From NCBI RefSeq assembly GCF_030462585.1, contig NZ_JASMRU010000005.1, positions 205,961-269,960 on the forward strand: 64,000 bases of DNA. The letters run 5' to 3'. A model generated the notes under the pieces. The model searched no databases. It was not told where the DNA came from and was given only the letters and a program-made list of their open reading frames with translations. Position 1 is the first letter of the stretch; every line of letters begins with the position of its first letter. Source of the stretch: Pseudomonas sp. CAN1. GTDB taxonomy: Bacteria; Pseudomonadota; Gammaproteobacteria; Pseudomonadales; Pseudomonadaceae. The position numbers and the translations under genes were made by a program. Shown piece by piece: positions 25,293 through 35,100 of the stretch.

Positions 25293-26012
25293 ATGCGCCT
25301 CTCCCGCTTCTTCATCGACGCCCCGCTCTCCCTCGGCCAGCACGAGCTGCCCGAAGCCCAGGCCCATTACATCGGCCGCGTGCTGCGGCACTCGGCCGGC
25401 GACGCCGTGCAGCTGTTCGACGGCTCGGGCCGCGAGTACCTGGGCGAACTGATCGAAGTGGGCAAGAAAAACGTCCGCGTGGAGCTGCGCGAAGCCTTCG
25501 ACGGCCAAGCCGAATCGCCGCTGCGCGTGCACCTGGGCCAGGGCCTTTCCCGCGGCGAGCGCATGGACTGGGCGATCCAGAAGGCCACCGAACTGGGCGC
25601 CAGCGAGATCACCCCGATCGTCAGCGAACGCTGCGAAGTCCGCCTGAAGGACGAACGCGCCGACAAGCGCATGGCTCACTGGCGCCAGGTGGCGATCAGC
25701 GCCTGTGAACAATGCGGCCGCTCGGTGCTGCCGGTGCTAAACGCCCCGGTCACCCTCGCGGAATGGCTGGAAAGCTGCGAAGCGCAGCTCAAGCTGGTGC
25801 TGCACCCGGTGGCCGAGCCGCTGACCAGCCATGACAAACCATCCAGCCTGGCCTTCCTGATCGGCCCGGAGGGTGGCTTGAGCGATGCAGAAGTAGAGCA
25901 AGCCAAGGGCGCCGGGTTCCACGCCGCACGCCTCGGCCCGCGTGTGTTGCGCACCGAGACCGCTCCCGTTGTGGCGCTGAGTGTGGCGCAGCAGCTTTGG
26001 GGTGATTTCTAG
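25293..26012 (+). CDS. rsmE: RsmE, 16S rRNA (uracil-1498-N3)-methyltransferase
   Basis: SPOUT methyltransferase of 239 residues that methylates U1498 in 16S rRNA. The N-terminal PUA-like domain (EAQAHYIGRVLRHSAGDAV) is followed by the catalytic domain with GERMDWAIQKATELGASEITPI, ISACEQCGRS, the knot motif LIGPEGGLSDAEVEQAK and LGPRVLRTETAPVVAL, all canonical. The ATG at 25293 follows GTAGCCAAAAAA with no Shine-Dalgarno; the preceding repeat seems to have replaced the usual leader. A second, divergent family member is at 7843. Confidence 0.95.
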   Translation: MRLSRFFIDAPLSLGQHELPEAQAHYIGRVLRHSAGDAVQLFDGSGREYLGELIEVGKKNVRVELREAFDGQAESPLRVHLGQGLSRGERMDWAIQKATELGASEITPIVSERCEVRLKDERADKRMAHWRQVAISACEQCGRSVLPVLNAPVTLAEWLESCEAQLKLVLHPVAEPLTSHDKPSSLAFLIGPEGGLSDAEVEQAKGAGFHAARLGPRVLRTETAPVVALSVAQQLWGDF

Positions 26013-26029
26013 AGGCTTCGGCGTGGGGC

Positions 26030-26110
26030 GGGTTCGCGAGCAAGCTCGCTCCTACGAAAAGCCAACCGAGCTAGCCGGCTACCTGTAGGAGCGAGCTTGC
26101 TCGCGAACAG
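26030..26110. repeat. Paired REP palindromes (BIME-like) between rsmE and chpE
   Basis: GGTTCGCGAGCAAGCTCGCT at 26031 on and, inverted, GTAGGAGCGAGCTTGCTCGC ending near 26108. The spacer carries ACCGAGCTAGCCGG, also found in the repeat mosaic near 14000, so the two are related copies. Located between convergent genes, the usual REP site. Confidence 0.9.
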
Positions 26111-26135
26111 CCCAGCGCCAGTCTATCCAGCCAAC

Positions 26136-26747
26136 TCAGATACCCCGCAACGCCAACCCCGCCAGCACCAGCAACACCACCCCGCACAACGCATGGCTGA
26201 CCCGATGCCAGCGCGGCGAAGCATTGCGCCGCAGCCAGTCCACCAGGGCGGCGCAGAGGAAGCAGCAGAGCACCGAGGCGGTCATGAAGCCGGCGAAGAA
26301 CACCAGCGAATCTGCCAGCGACGGCACACCGTTCACCAGGCCGGCCATGGCGCCGCCCAGCGCGCCCCAGTAGACGATGTTCTTCGGGTTCGACAGCGAC
26401 AGCATGGCGCCGGAAGCGAAGGCCCCGGCGTGGTGTTCGCCGCTGTCACCTTCGTCCACCGCGCTGACATCGCGTGCATCGCGCAGGCTCTGCACGCCGA
26501 GCCAGGCCAGGTAGGCCGCGCTGGCCAGGGTCAGCGGCAGGCGCAGGGTTTCGTGGCCCAGCAGCAGCGCCAGCCCGGTGAGGCCGATCAGCGCCCATAC
26601 CGCATCCCCGATCAGCGAACCGAACTGCACCAGCAGCGCCGGGCGGAAGCCGCCTTTCAGGCCGCGGCGCAGGGTTTCGGCGAGGACCGCGCCGGGGGAC
26701 AGGCAGAAGACTATGCCGAACAGCAGCGCGGCGAAGAACAGGGTCAT
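26136..26747 (-). CDS. chpE: ChpE, LysE/RhtB-type exporter of the Pil-Chp cluster
   Basis: A 203-residue membrane protein of the LysE amino-acid exporter family, with six hydrophobic segments and the family signature FCLSPGAVLAETLRRGLKGG near residue 15. SLSNPKNIVYWGALGG near 118 is also typical. Its job in the Pil-Chp cluster is not established; in PAO1 chpE is dispensable for twitching as far as I recall. Last gene of the cluster, 74 bp after chpD, so it may be expressed with it. Confidence 0.88.
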   Translation of the reverse strand: MTLFFAALLFGIVFCLSPGAVLAETLRRGLKGGFRPALLVQFGSLIGDAVWALIGLTGLALLLGHETLRLPLTLASAAYLAWLGVQSLRDARDVSAVDEGDSGEHHAGAFASGAMLSLSNPKNIVYWGALGGAMAGLVNGVPSLADSLVFFAGFMTASVLCCFLCAALVDWLRRNASPRWHRVSHALCGVVLLVLAGLALRGI

Positions 26748-26821
26748 GGATCAGCTCTCGAACAGATGGGCGATGGCGCAATTGTGCCTGGGCAGCGGCG
26801 GCCGGACTTGAACCGGATTGC

Positions 26822-27622
26822 TCAGCGCAGGGCGCGCTGGAAGCTGCCCGGCGACACGCCGTAGGCGGCGCGGAAGTGCCGGTTCAGGTGGCTCTGGTCG
26901 GCGAAACCGAGTTCATGCGCCACCTCGGTAGCCGGCAGGCCTGCGCGCAGCAGCGCCTGGGCGCGGCGGGTGCGCAGTTGCATGGCCCACTGCCGAGGGC
27001 TCAGGCCGACCTGCCTCTGGAAACTGCGCAGCAGGTGGAAGCGCGACAGGCCGAGATAGGCCGCCATCTCGTCGAGGCTGGGCTGGCGCGCGAGGTCAGC
27101 GGCCAGCCAGTCCTGCAGATCGGCAATCCGCCCACCGCCCTGCAAACCGTCCTGCGGCAGGCGCACGCCCAGGGCCCGAGCTATCTCGGCCAGCAGCAGC
27201 GTCAGGCGCTCCTCGCCGCGCTGGCGAACGAAGGAGTCTTCGCCCAACACGCGTTCGACCGCGTCGGCCATCGCGGCAGCCAGCAAGGGCAGGCGCTCAG
27301 TGGGGCGTTCGAATTCCAGGCGTTGCAGGCCGAGCATCGCGGCCAGTTGATCCGGGGCGAGGTAGAGGCTGACGAACTGCCAGGGTTGGCCTTCGGCAAC
27401 GCCGCCACCCTGGATCTGACCGGGGTTGTAGGCGGTGAAGGCACCGGGGCCGGCGTCGAAGCGGTGGCCATCCAGCCAGACGCTTTCCTCACCGCGCAGG
27501 TTGGCGCTGATGACGAATTCGTCATGGCTGTGGCGCTCGAAGCGGTGGCCGCCGAGGGTGGCGCTGGCGACCTCGAAGCCAGGTTGGTCCCCCAGCTGGG
27601 CGAGGCGCAGGCCGGCACTCAT
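26822..27622 (-). CDS. chpD: ChpD, AraC-family transcription regulator
   Basis: A 266-residue AraC/XylS regulator. The N-terminal half is a cupin-like sensor (GHRFERHSHDEFVISANLRGE at about 27-47). The C-terminal half has two helix-turn-helix motifs (SLDEMAAYLGLSRFHLLRSF near 178; ATEVAHELGFADQSHLNRHF near 229) and the AraC ending GVSPGSFQRALR. Its targets and ligand are unknown. Located directly after chpC (7-bp gap) in PAO1 order. Confidence 0.88.
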   Translation of the reverse strand: MSAGLRLAQLGDQPGFEVASATLGGHRFERHSHDEFVISANLRGEESVWLDGHRFDAGPGAFTAYNPGQIQGGGVAEGQPWQFVSLYLAPDQLAAMLGLQRLEFERPTERLPLLAAAMADAVERVLGEDSFVRQRGEERLTLLLAEIARALGVRLPQDGLQGGGRIADLQDWLAADLARQPSLDEMAAYLGLSRFHLLRSFQRQVGLSPRQWAMQLRTRRAQALLRAGLPATEVAHELGFADQSHLNRHFRAAYGVSPGSFQRALR

Positions 27623-27629
27623 GGCGGGC

Positions 27630-28145
27630 TCAGATCAGGCCGGAATCGGCCAGCTTCTGCTCCAGCGCGGCCAGGTCGGGGATGCGCGCCTGGGCGTCGC
27701 CCAGGTCCACCGCGTCCAGTTCCAGCGGCGCCAGCGGCACGTCGGCGCGCTTGAGGTCGCTGCCGACCTTCACCGAACGCGGGATGCCCTGCACCAGCAG
27801 GGCGAAGAACTTCACGTTGGGACGCCCGCCCAGGGCGTTGACCACGATCACCCGTGCGCCGGGGCTGACTTCCGCCTGGCCGTCGGAGGCCGCCTCGAAG
27901 GACAGCAGCGGCAGGCGCAGGTCGCGCCAGGCCACCTGGCCCAGGTACCAGGACGGCAGGCCGTCCACCGGGTGCGGCGCGCGGTAGGTGATCAGCTCGG
28001 CCACCGCCACGTTGGGCAGCAGCAGGTTGCGGTCGGCCAGCGGCACCAGCAGCGCGGTCAGGCTGCTGGGAGCGGCGTTGGCCGCGGCAGCATGGGCAAC
28101 CGCGCTATTGGCAACGCCGGCATTGGCGACGGGGAGATCACTCAT
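27630..28145 (-). CDS. chpC: ChpC, CheW-like adaptor
   Basis: A 171-residue CheW-domain protein of the Pil-Chp system, proposed to connect additional receptors to ChpA. After an Ala-rich start (about residues 1-28) the CheW fold is visible: LLVPLADRNLLLPNVAVAELI, then LPSWYLGQVAWRDLRLPLLSF and RVIVVNALGG. The Ala-rich N-terminus (NAGVANSAVAHAAAANAA) may be a flexible lead. It follows chpB by 11 bp. Confidence 0.92.
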   Translation of the reverse strand: MSDLPVANAGVANSAVAHAAAANAAPSSLTALLVPLADRNLLLPNVAVAELITYRAPHPVDGLPSWYLGQVAWRDLRLPLLSFEAASDGQAEVSPGARVIVVNALGGRPNVKFFALLVQGIPRSVKVGSDLKRADVPLAPLELDAVDLGDAQARIPDLAALEQKLADSGLI

Positions 28146-28156
28146 CGGGCCTTATC

Positions 28157-29191
28157 TCACTGGGTGACTGCGCCGACGCATTGTTCGGCAAGGTGATTGA
28201 CCAGCGCCGCCGCGAGTTCGCGAGGGTCGCCGGTGAAGAGGCTGTAGCCGCCTTCGCGCAGGCTGTCGGGCATGCTCGAGCAGGCGCAGCTGTCGGCGCG
28301 CTGGGTCCAGATCGGCGCGCCCTGGCGGCGCACGTAGGCGGCGGCGGCGCTGCCGTCGCTGCACATGCCGCTGAACACGATCACGCCGCAACGATCGCCG
28401 TACTGCTGGGCGAGGTTGAGCATCATCTGGTCGATGGACGGGCTGTAGGGCTCGGGCCAGCTGCGATCTTCCACGCGCATGCGCGCTGAATCATCGAAGC
28501 CCAGCTCGCGGCTGATCGGCACCACCACCACTTCGCCGCAGCGCACCGGGTCGCCGTCGCGCACGCTGTTGACGTGCCACTGGCTGTGGCGGCCGACGGC
28601 TTGCGGCAGGTTGGCCTCGAAGGAAGGATCGATGTGCTGGGCATACAGGAAGCCCACCGGCAGGCCGCCGGGCAGCGCATCGAGGAAGGTCTTCACCGCG
28701 GCCGGGCCACCCAGCGAGGCGGCCAGCAGCCAGACCTGCGCGGCCGGTTCGCCAGCCTTCAGCGGGGAAGCGGCGAGGTCGTCAGGCAGCGCCACGCGGG
28801 TCGGCCGCTGCGCTTCGTCGAGCAGCGCAGCCAGGCTGCGGCCGACGCCAGCGCTGGGGTCGCCCACCAGCTTGCGCAGCTTGGACACCAGCCGGCGTTC
28901 CCAGCGCGGATAATGTTCGGAGTGCCGCTCCGGCGCGTGGCCCTCGCCGAACAGCACCGGCACCCGCGACTGTTCCAGCAGGTTGTCCACCAGCGGCGAG
29001 TCCTCCTGCTGGGCCAGGTCCACCAGCCACAGGTCGGTCTCGCAGGCGTCCAGTTGCTCGCTCTCAAGGCGCGCCGGGTCGGCGTTGAGCACCACTTGGT
29101 AGCCATGGCCGGCCAAAGCTTGCGCCAGCACGTGGCGCTGCAGCGAGGTGTCGGCGATCACCGCGATACGCGGCGTGCTCTGCTCAGACAT
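28157..29191 (-). CDS. chpB: ChpB, CheB-type methylesterase of the Pil-Chp system
   Basis: Removes methyl groups from the PilJ receptor, opposing PilK. The 344 residues have an N-terminal receiver-like region (about 1-110) that lacks the full acidic pocket of CheY proteins, then the methylesterase domain with its triad: Ser in LLAASLGGPAA (about 156), His in LYAQHIDPSF (about 183) and Asp in FSGMCSDGSAAAA (about 279). The N-terminal ATG lies inside the end of chpA (8-bp overlap), so translation is probably coupled. Length is as in PAO1 ChpB. Confidence 0.93.
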   Translation of the reverse strand: MSEQSTPRIAVIADTSLQRHVLAQALAGHGYQVVLNADPARLESEQLDACETDLWLVDLAQQEDSPLVDNLLEQSRVPVLFGEGHAPERHSEHYPRWERRLVSKLRKLVGDPSAGVGRSLAALLDEAQRPTRVALPDDLAASPLKAGEPAAQVWLLAASLGGPAAVKTFLDALPGGLPVGFLYAQHIDPSFEANLPQAVGRHSQWHVNSVRDGDPVRCGEVVVVPISRELGFDDSARMRVEDRSWPEPYSPSIDQMMLNLAQQYGDRCGVIVFSGMCSDGSAAAAYVRRQGAPIWTQRADSCACSSMPDSLREGGYSLFTGDPRELAAALVNHLAEQCVGAVTQ

Positions 29192-32100
29192 GGGATTTCA
29201 CCAGCTGCTGGATGCTCTCCAGCAGCTCGGATTCCTGGTACGGCTTGCCCAGGTACTGGTTGACGCCGATGGCCAGGGCGCGGTCGCGGTGCTTCTCGCC
29301 GGTACGGGAGGTAATCATGATGATCGGCAGGTCCTTCAGCTGTTCATCGTGGCGCACCAGGGTGGCCACCTCGAAACCGTCCATGCGCGGCATCTCGATG
29401 TCCAGCAGCATGATGTCGGGCTTGTGCTCCTGCAGCTGGGCGATGGCGTCCACCCCGTCCTTGGCGGTGAGCACGTTCATGCCGTTGCGCTCCAGCAGGC
29501 GGCTGGTGACCTTGCGCACGGTGACCGAGTCGTCCACCACCATGACCAGGGTCGGGCGCTGGTGCTCGATCTCCGCCACGCTCGGGCCGGCCAGCTGGCG
29601 GCGCGGCACGTGCTGGATGAGCTGGGCGTGGAGCACGCGAATAGTCGCCAGCAGGTCGAGAATCACCACCACGCGACCGTCACCGAGGATGGTCGCGCCG
29701 GAGATGCCGCTGACGCCGGCGAACTGCGTGCCGAGGCTCTTCACCACGATCTCGCGCGAGCCGGCCAGGGCGTCGACCTGCACCGCCACGGCGTGGTCCG
29801 CCGAGCGCACCAGGATCACCGGCAACGGCAGCGACTGGCCGACCAGCTTGGGATGCTGGCCGTTGTTGAGCAGGTCGCCCAGGTATTTCAGTTCGTAGCT
29901 CTGGCCGGCGTACTCGAAGCGCGGCGCGGCGCCGGTTTCGTCGGCGGCAGCCTGTTCGTAGAGCGCTTCCAGCTCGTACGGGGAGACCCGCACGATGCCT
30001 TCGATGGTGTTCAGCGGCAGGGCATACAGGTCTTCGCCGGAGAGCACCATCAGCGCGCGGTTCACCGACACGGTGAATGGCAGGCGGATGTCGAAGCGAG
30101 TGCCTTCGCCGACGGCAGAGTGAATGCTCATGGAACCGCCGAGCTGTTTCACCTCGGAGTTCACCACGTCCATGCCCACGCCACGGCCGGAAATCTGCGT
30201 GACCTTCTCGGCGGTACTGAAGCCGGCCTCGAGGATGAACTGCAGCACCTCGTGGTCGTTCAGCTCGCTGTCCGCGGTCATCAGGCCGCGCTCGATGGCC
30301 TTGCGCCGCACCGCTTCGAGACGGATACCGGCGCCATCGTCGGCCAGGGTCAGGAGGATGTCGCCGCCTTCGCGGCCGAGGGTCAGGCGGATGGTGCCCT
30401 GCTCCGGCTTGCCGGCGCTGCGGCGCGCGTCGCCGGACTCGATGCCGTGGTCGACGGCGTTGCGCAGCATGTGCTCCAGCGGCGCGACGATGCGTTCGAG
30501 CACGGTACGGTCCATCTCACCTTCGGCGTTGCTGACCACGAACTCGACCTGCTTGCCCAGCTCGCTCGCCACCTGGCGGACGATGCGGCGCAGGCGCGGC
30601 ACCAGGCGGTCGAAGGGCACCATGCGGGTGCGCATCAGGCCTTCCTGCAGCTCGGTGTTGACCCGCGCCTGTTGCAGCAGCAGGGTCTCGGCGTCGCGGT
30701 TCTTGGCGGCGAGGGTTTCCTTCAGGTCGAACAGGTCGGAGGCGGACTCGAACAGCGCGCGGGAGAGCTGCTGCAGCTGCGAGTAGCGGTCCATTTCCAG
30801 CGGGTCGAAATCTTCATAGCCGGCGCGGTCGGCGTCGGCCTGGTGGCGCGAGAGAATTTGCGCCTGGGTCTCGGTATCGAGGCGGCGCAGCTGGTCGCGT
30901 ACCCGCTCGATGGTGGCATCCATCTCGCCCAGGGTCGAACCGACGTCGCTCACCTGCTGCTCGACGCGGCCACGGAAGATCGAGGTCTCACCGGCCAGGT
31001 TGACCAGGCCTTCGAGCAGTTGCGCGGGCACCTTCACCAGTTCCTGCGGCGCGCGGCGCGCGGCGGCTTCCTGGGCGGCTTCCTGGGCGCGGCGCACGAA
31101 CGGCAGCACCACCGGCGCGTCGATACGCTGCGGCACGGCGGCGGCCATGATGGCTTCCGGCAGTACCGGCAGGCTCACCGGGGCCGGCTGTTCGACCGGT
31201 GCCTCGACGTGGATGTCTTCGGGCTGGTTGTCGAAAACCTCGACTTCGCCCAGGTGCAGACGCAGCTGGTCGACCTCGGCCTGCAACCCTTCGAAGCCGG
31301 ACTGCACGTCCAGCAGCAGGCTTTCCGGCCAGGGCGCGCCCTGTTGCTGGGCTTCGCCCAGGTGCTGTTCGAGGTCGTGGGCGAGGTCGCCGAGGCTGGA
31401 CTGACCAGCCAGGCGCGCACCGCCCTTGAGGGTGTGGAGGATGCGCAGCAGCTCGTCCAGCGCGCCGTTCTCACGTTCGGCGTCCCAGCGGCCCAGGGCC
31501 TGTTCCATGCCTTCGAGCAGGTCGTCGGCCTCTTCCAGGAAGATATCCAGGATGTCGGCTTCCGGGCCTTCTGCCACGGACGGGCTGGAGCTGATCGCCT
31601 GCAGGCTGACGCTGCTGGGGATGCTCAGTTGTTCTTCGGGGTTGGCGCGAAATCGGCGGATCGCGTCGATCAGCGATTCACCTCCCGGCACCCGGCGATG
31701 CTGTTGGACGGCTTCGAGCATCTCGGCGAGACGGTCGTGGCAACGCTGGAGCAGCTCGAAGAGCGTCGGGCTGGCGCGCAGGCGCCCGCCGCAGAGGCCT
31801 TCGTAGAGGAATTCCAGTTCGTGGGCGAGGTCGCCGATGGGGCGGATCTCGGCCATCCGCGCGCCACCCTTGAGGGTGTGCAGGTCGCGTTGCAGCGCTT
31901 CCAGCTCGACGCTGTTGTCGGGGTTTTCCATCCAGCGATGGAGGGCGCCGGAGGAGCTTTCGAGGATGTCGAAGGCTTCTTCGAGGAAGATTTCCACCAG
32001 CTCCGGATCGCGGTCTTCGTCCAGCTCGTACTCGCTGTCCTGCACCACGGGTGCGGCAGGGGCAGCGGCTGGCTCGACGATTTCCGCTGCGGCCAGCTGC

Positions 32101-35100
32101 CCGTCGGCAACTTCGGCCTCGGCTTCTTCGAGGAAGGCTTGCAGCTCGGCGTCGTCTGCTTCCGGCTCGGCCGCTGCTTCGGTGACGCTGCTGTCCGGCT
32201 CGATGTTGTCCAGGTCACCGCTGTCCAGCTCGAGGCCTTCCAATTCGGTGGCTTCCAGCTCGCTGAGTTCAGCAGCAGCTTCGGATCCTTCGGCGGCCTC
32301 GGCTTGCGATTCCGCCTCGGCGGGCAGCTCCAGCTCGATGTCGTCTTCGCTGAGTTGCGGCAGTTCGAGGGCTTCGTCATCTTCAGCCACGGCGTCCAGC
32401 TGCGGCTGGGCAGCCAGGGCCTGGGGCGCGGCAAGGCCGGCAGCCGGGTTCTGGCGGAAGGTGCGAATGGTCTGCACCAAGTCGGCCGGGTCGGTCAGCG
32501 CCTGGCCGGCCTGCAACTGGTCGAGCTGGGTCGCCAGGCGGTCGTGGCAGGTACGCAGCAGGTCGCCCAGCGGCTGGCTGTGCTGGAAGCGATGGTCCAG
32601 CAGGCCTTCGTAAAGCGATTCGAGTTCGTGGGAGAGGTCGCCGATCTCGCGGATTTCCGCCATGCGCGCGCCACCCTTGAGGGTGTGCAGGTCGCGCTGC
32701 AGGGTCGAGAGCGCGGCAAGACCTTCGGGCGAGGCCAGCCACTGGTCCAGCGCCTGGCCGGCGTTGTCCAGGATGTCCACGGCCTCTTCGAGGAAGATCG
32801 CCACCATTTCCTCGTCCAGCGCCCGCGGCGGTTGCTGCGGCGCCGGGTGGGCGTGCGGGGTCTCGGCGGTGATGACGTCTTCGTCGTCATCGTCGGCGGC
32901 GTGTCGCGGCGCGCCGTCGTGGTCGTTGCGCGGCGACCAGTTCAGGCCGTCGGGCAGGTTGTCGTCGTCCACCGGGCGACCGTCGATGAGGAACTCGTCG
33001 TCCTCGGCGGGGAAGTCCTCGGCGGTGAGGTTTTCCAGGTCGACGAACTCGACGTCCAGCGCCTCCTGCGGCTGTGCCGGGGCGTGCTCCGGGGCCGGGG
33101 CGTCGAGCAGGCGATGCAGCGCTTCGACCTGTTCCGGCTGTGCGCTCACCTGCAGGGCGGCGGCCACCTGGTCCATCATGCCGATCAGCGCTTCGTGGGC
33201 GGTCTCGGCGGTGGAGAAGAAGACCTCGCCAGTCTCCAGGCGGCCCTCACGCACGGCGCCGTAGACGGCCAGCAGCGCGTCGGCGAGCTCCGCCATCTGC
33301 GGCAGCTCGGCCATCTGTGCGCCGCGGCTGAGGGTTTCCAGTTCGTCATACAGGGCGCCCAGTTCCTGGCGCTCCTGCGGGTGCTCGCGCCAGCGGCGCA
33401 GCAGGTCCTCGGCGTCGAGCAGGATGTCCATGCCCTCGGCGAGGAACATGCCGATCAGGTGCGGGTCGTTGCCGCTGCCCTCGCCGCTTTCGCCGCGACG
33501 CTTGGCCTCGGCGGCTTCCAGGCGCTCCTGGTGAATCTGCGCGATGCGCGCCAGCAGCTCCGGGCTGCCTTCGATGGGCGCCAGCGGGCGGCCTTCGACG
33601 AGCTGGTCGAGGCCGACGCGGAACAGGCCTTCGGCGGCGTGCAGCAGCTCGGCCTCGCGCAGGTCGACCTGCAGCAGGTTGGTCTTGAATTCCTTCACCA
33701 GCCGCTCCAGCGGCGTGGCGATTTCGGCGATCGGCAGGATGCCGGCCATGTGCGCGCTGCCCTTGAGCGTGTGCAGGGCGCGCTGCAGGTCGTCGGTCAC
33801 CGGCTGCGGCAGCTGCTGCGCGCAATCGGCGAGGAAGCCGACCAGGGTTTCCAGGTGGGTTTCCGCCTCGTTGCGGAAGATTTCCAGCAGCTGCGGATCG
33901 AGGCTCTCGTCGAGGCCTTCGTTGGCCGCTTGCGCGGCGATGTCCTCGACATCCGCCAGCTCGGGGCTGATGTCTTCCACCGACGGCGCCGATTCAGGCA
34001 GCCCGCCACCGGGCGGCGGCACCGGCTGCCCCTTGGCCAGGGCATGGGCGGTTGCGGCCAGGCGGTCGACGTCGTCACGCTGGCGCTGGGCGCTGGCGGC
34101 GTATTCCTCGACCAGTTCGGGCATCAGCGCGACCACATCCTGCACCACCTGCAGCACGGCAGGCGAGGCGGCGATGCTGCGGTCGAGCACGCGGTTGAGC
34201 AGGTTTTCGATGGACCAGGCCAGCTCGCCGATCACCAGCGCGCGGACCATGCGGCCACTGCCCTTGAGGGTGTGGAAGGCGCGGCGGATTTCGGTGAGCG
34301 ACTCGCGGTCGTCGGTGCTGGCCAGCCAGGTCGGCAGGTGCTCGCCGATGGTTTCCAGCACTTCACCGGCTTCCTCGATGAAGACTTCGCGCAGCTCTTC
34401 GTCGATCGGTTTTTCGTCGGCAGGCGGCGGCAGCAGGCTCGGCGGGACGTCCTGGGCCGGCGGATTGATCGCCTGCACCGGGGCGGCCATGACTTCGGCC
34501 AGGGACAGCGGCTTGGCCGCTGCCTCGGTGACCGGCTCGGGCTCGGCCGGCGGGCTGGGCAGCTCGACTTCCGGCAGCTCCAGGTCGGCGATGTTCGCTT
34601 CGCTCCAGGCCTCGGCCTGGACGGCGGGCAGCTCGGCGTTGGCCAGCGGCTCCAGCTCCAGCGGTTCCAGCGGCGCGTCGAGGCTCAGGTCGACGCCAGC
34701 CTCCAGTGCGCCCGGCTCGTTCAACTCGCCCAGGGTCCAGTTGTCGTCGCTGACCAGCTCGCTTTCGGCGGCGCCCAGTTCGGCGGAGACGGGCTGGGCG
34801 TCGAAGCTCAGCTCATCCATCGAGTCCAGGTTTGCCAGCGGCGCAGGCTCGGCGCTCTCCAGGCTGGCGAAGCTTTCGTCCAACTCCAGGGAAGGCGCCG
34901 GCGCTTCGTTGGCCGGCTTGCTCAGGTCGACGCTGAACCAGTCTTCCTCGGCGCCTGGCTCGGCGGCCGGGGCGACCGGCTGCATGTCCCAGGTCAGCTC
35001 GTCCACCGCGGCAGGGGCGGCGTCCAGCGGCGACAGGCTGCTGAAGTCGTCGCTCAGGTCGAGCGCGGTGGCCGGTGCTTCGCTCTGGGGCGCGGAAAGG

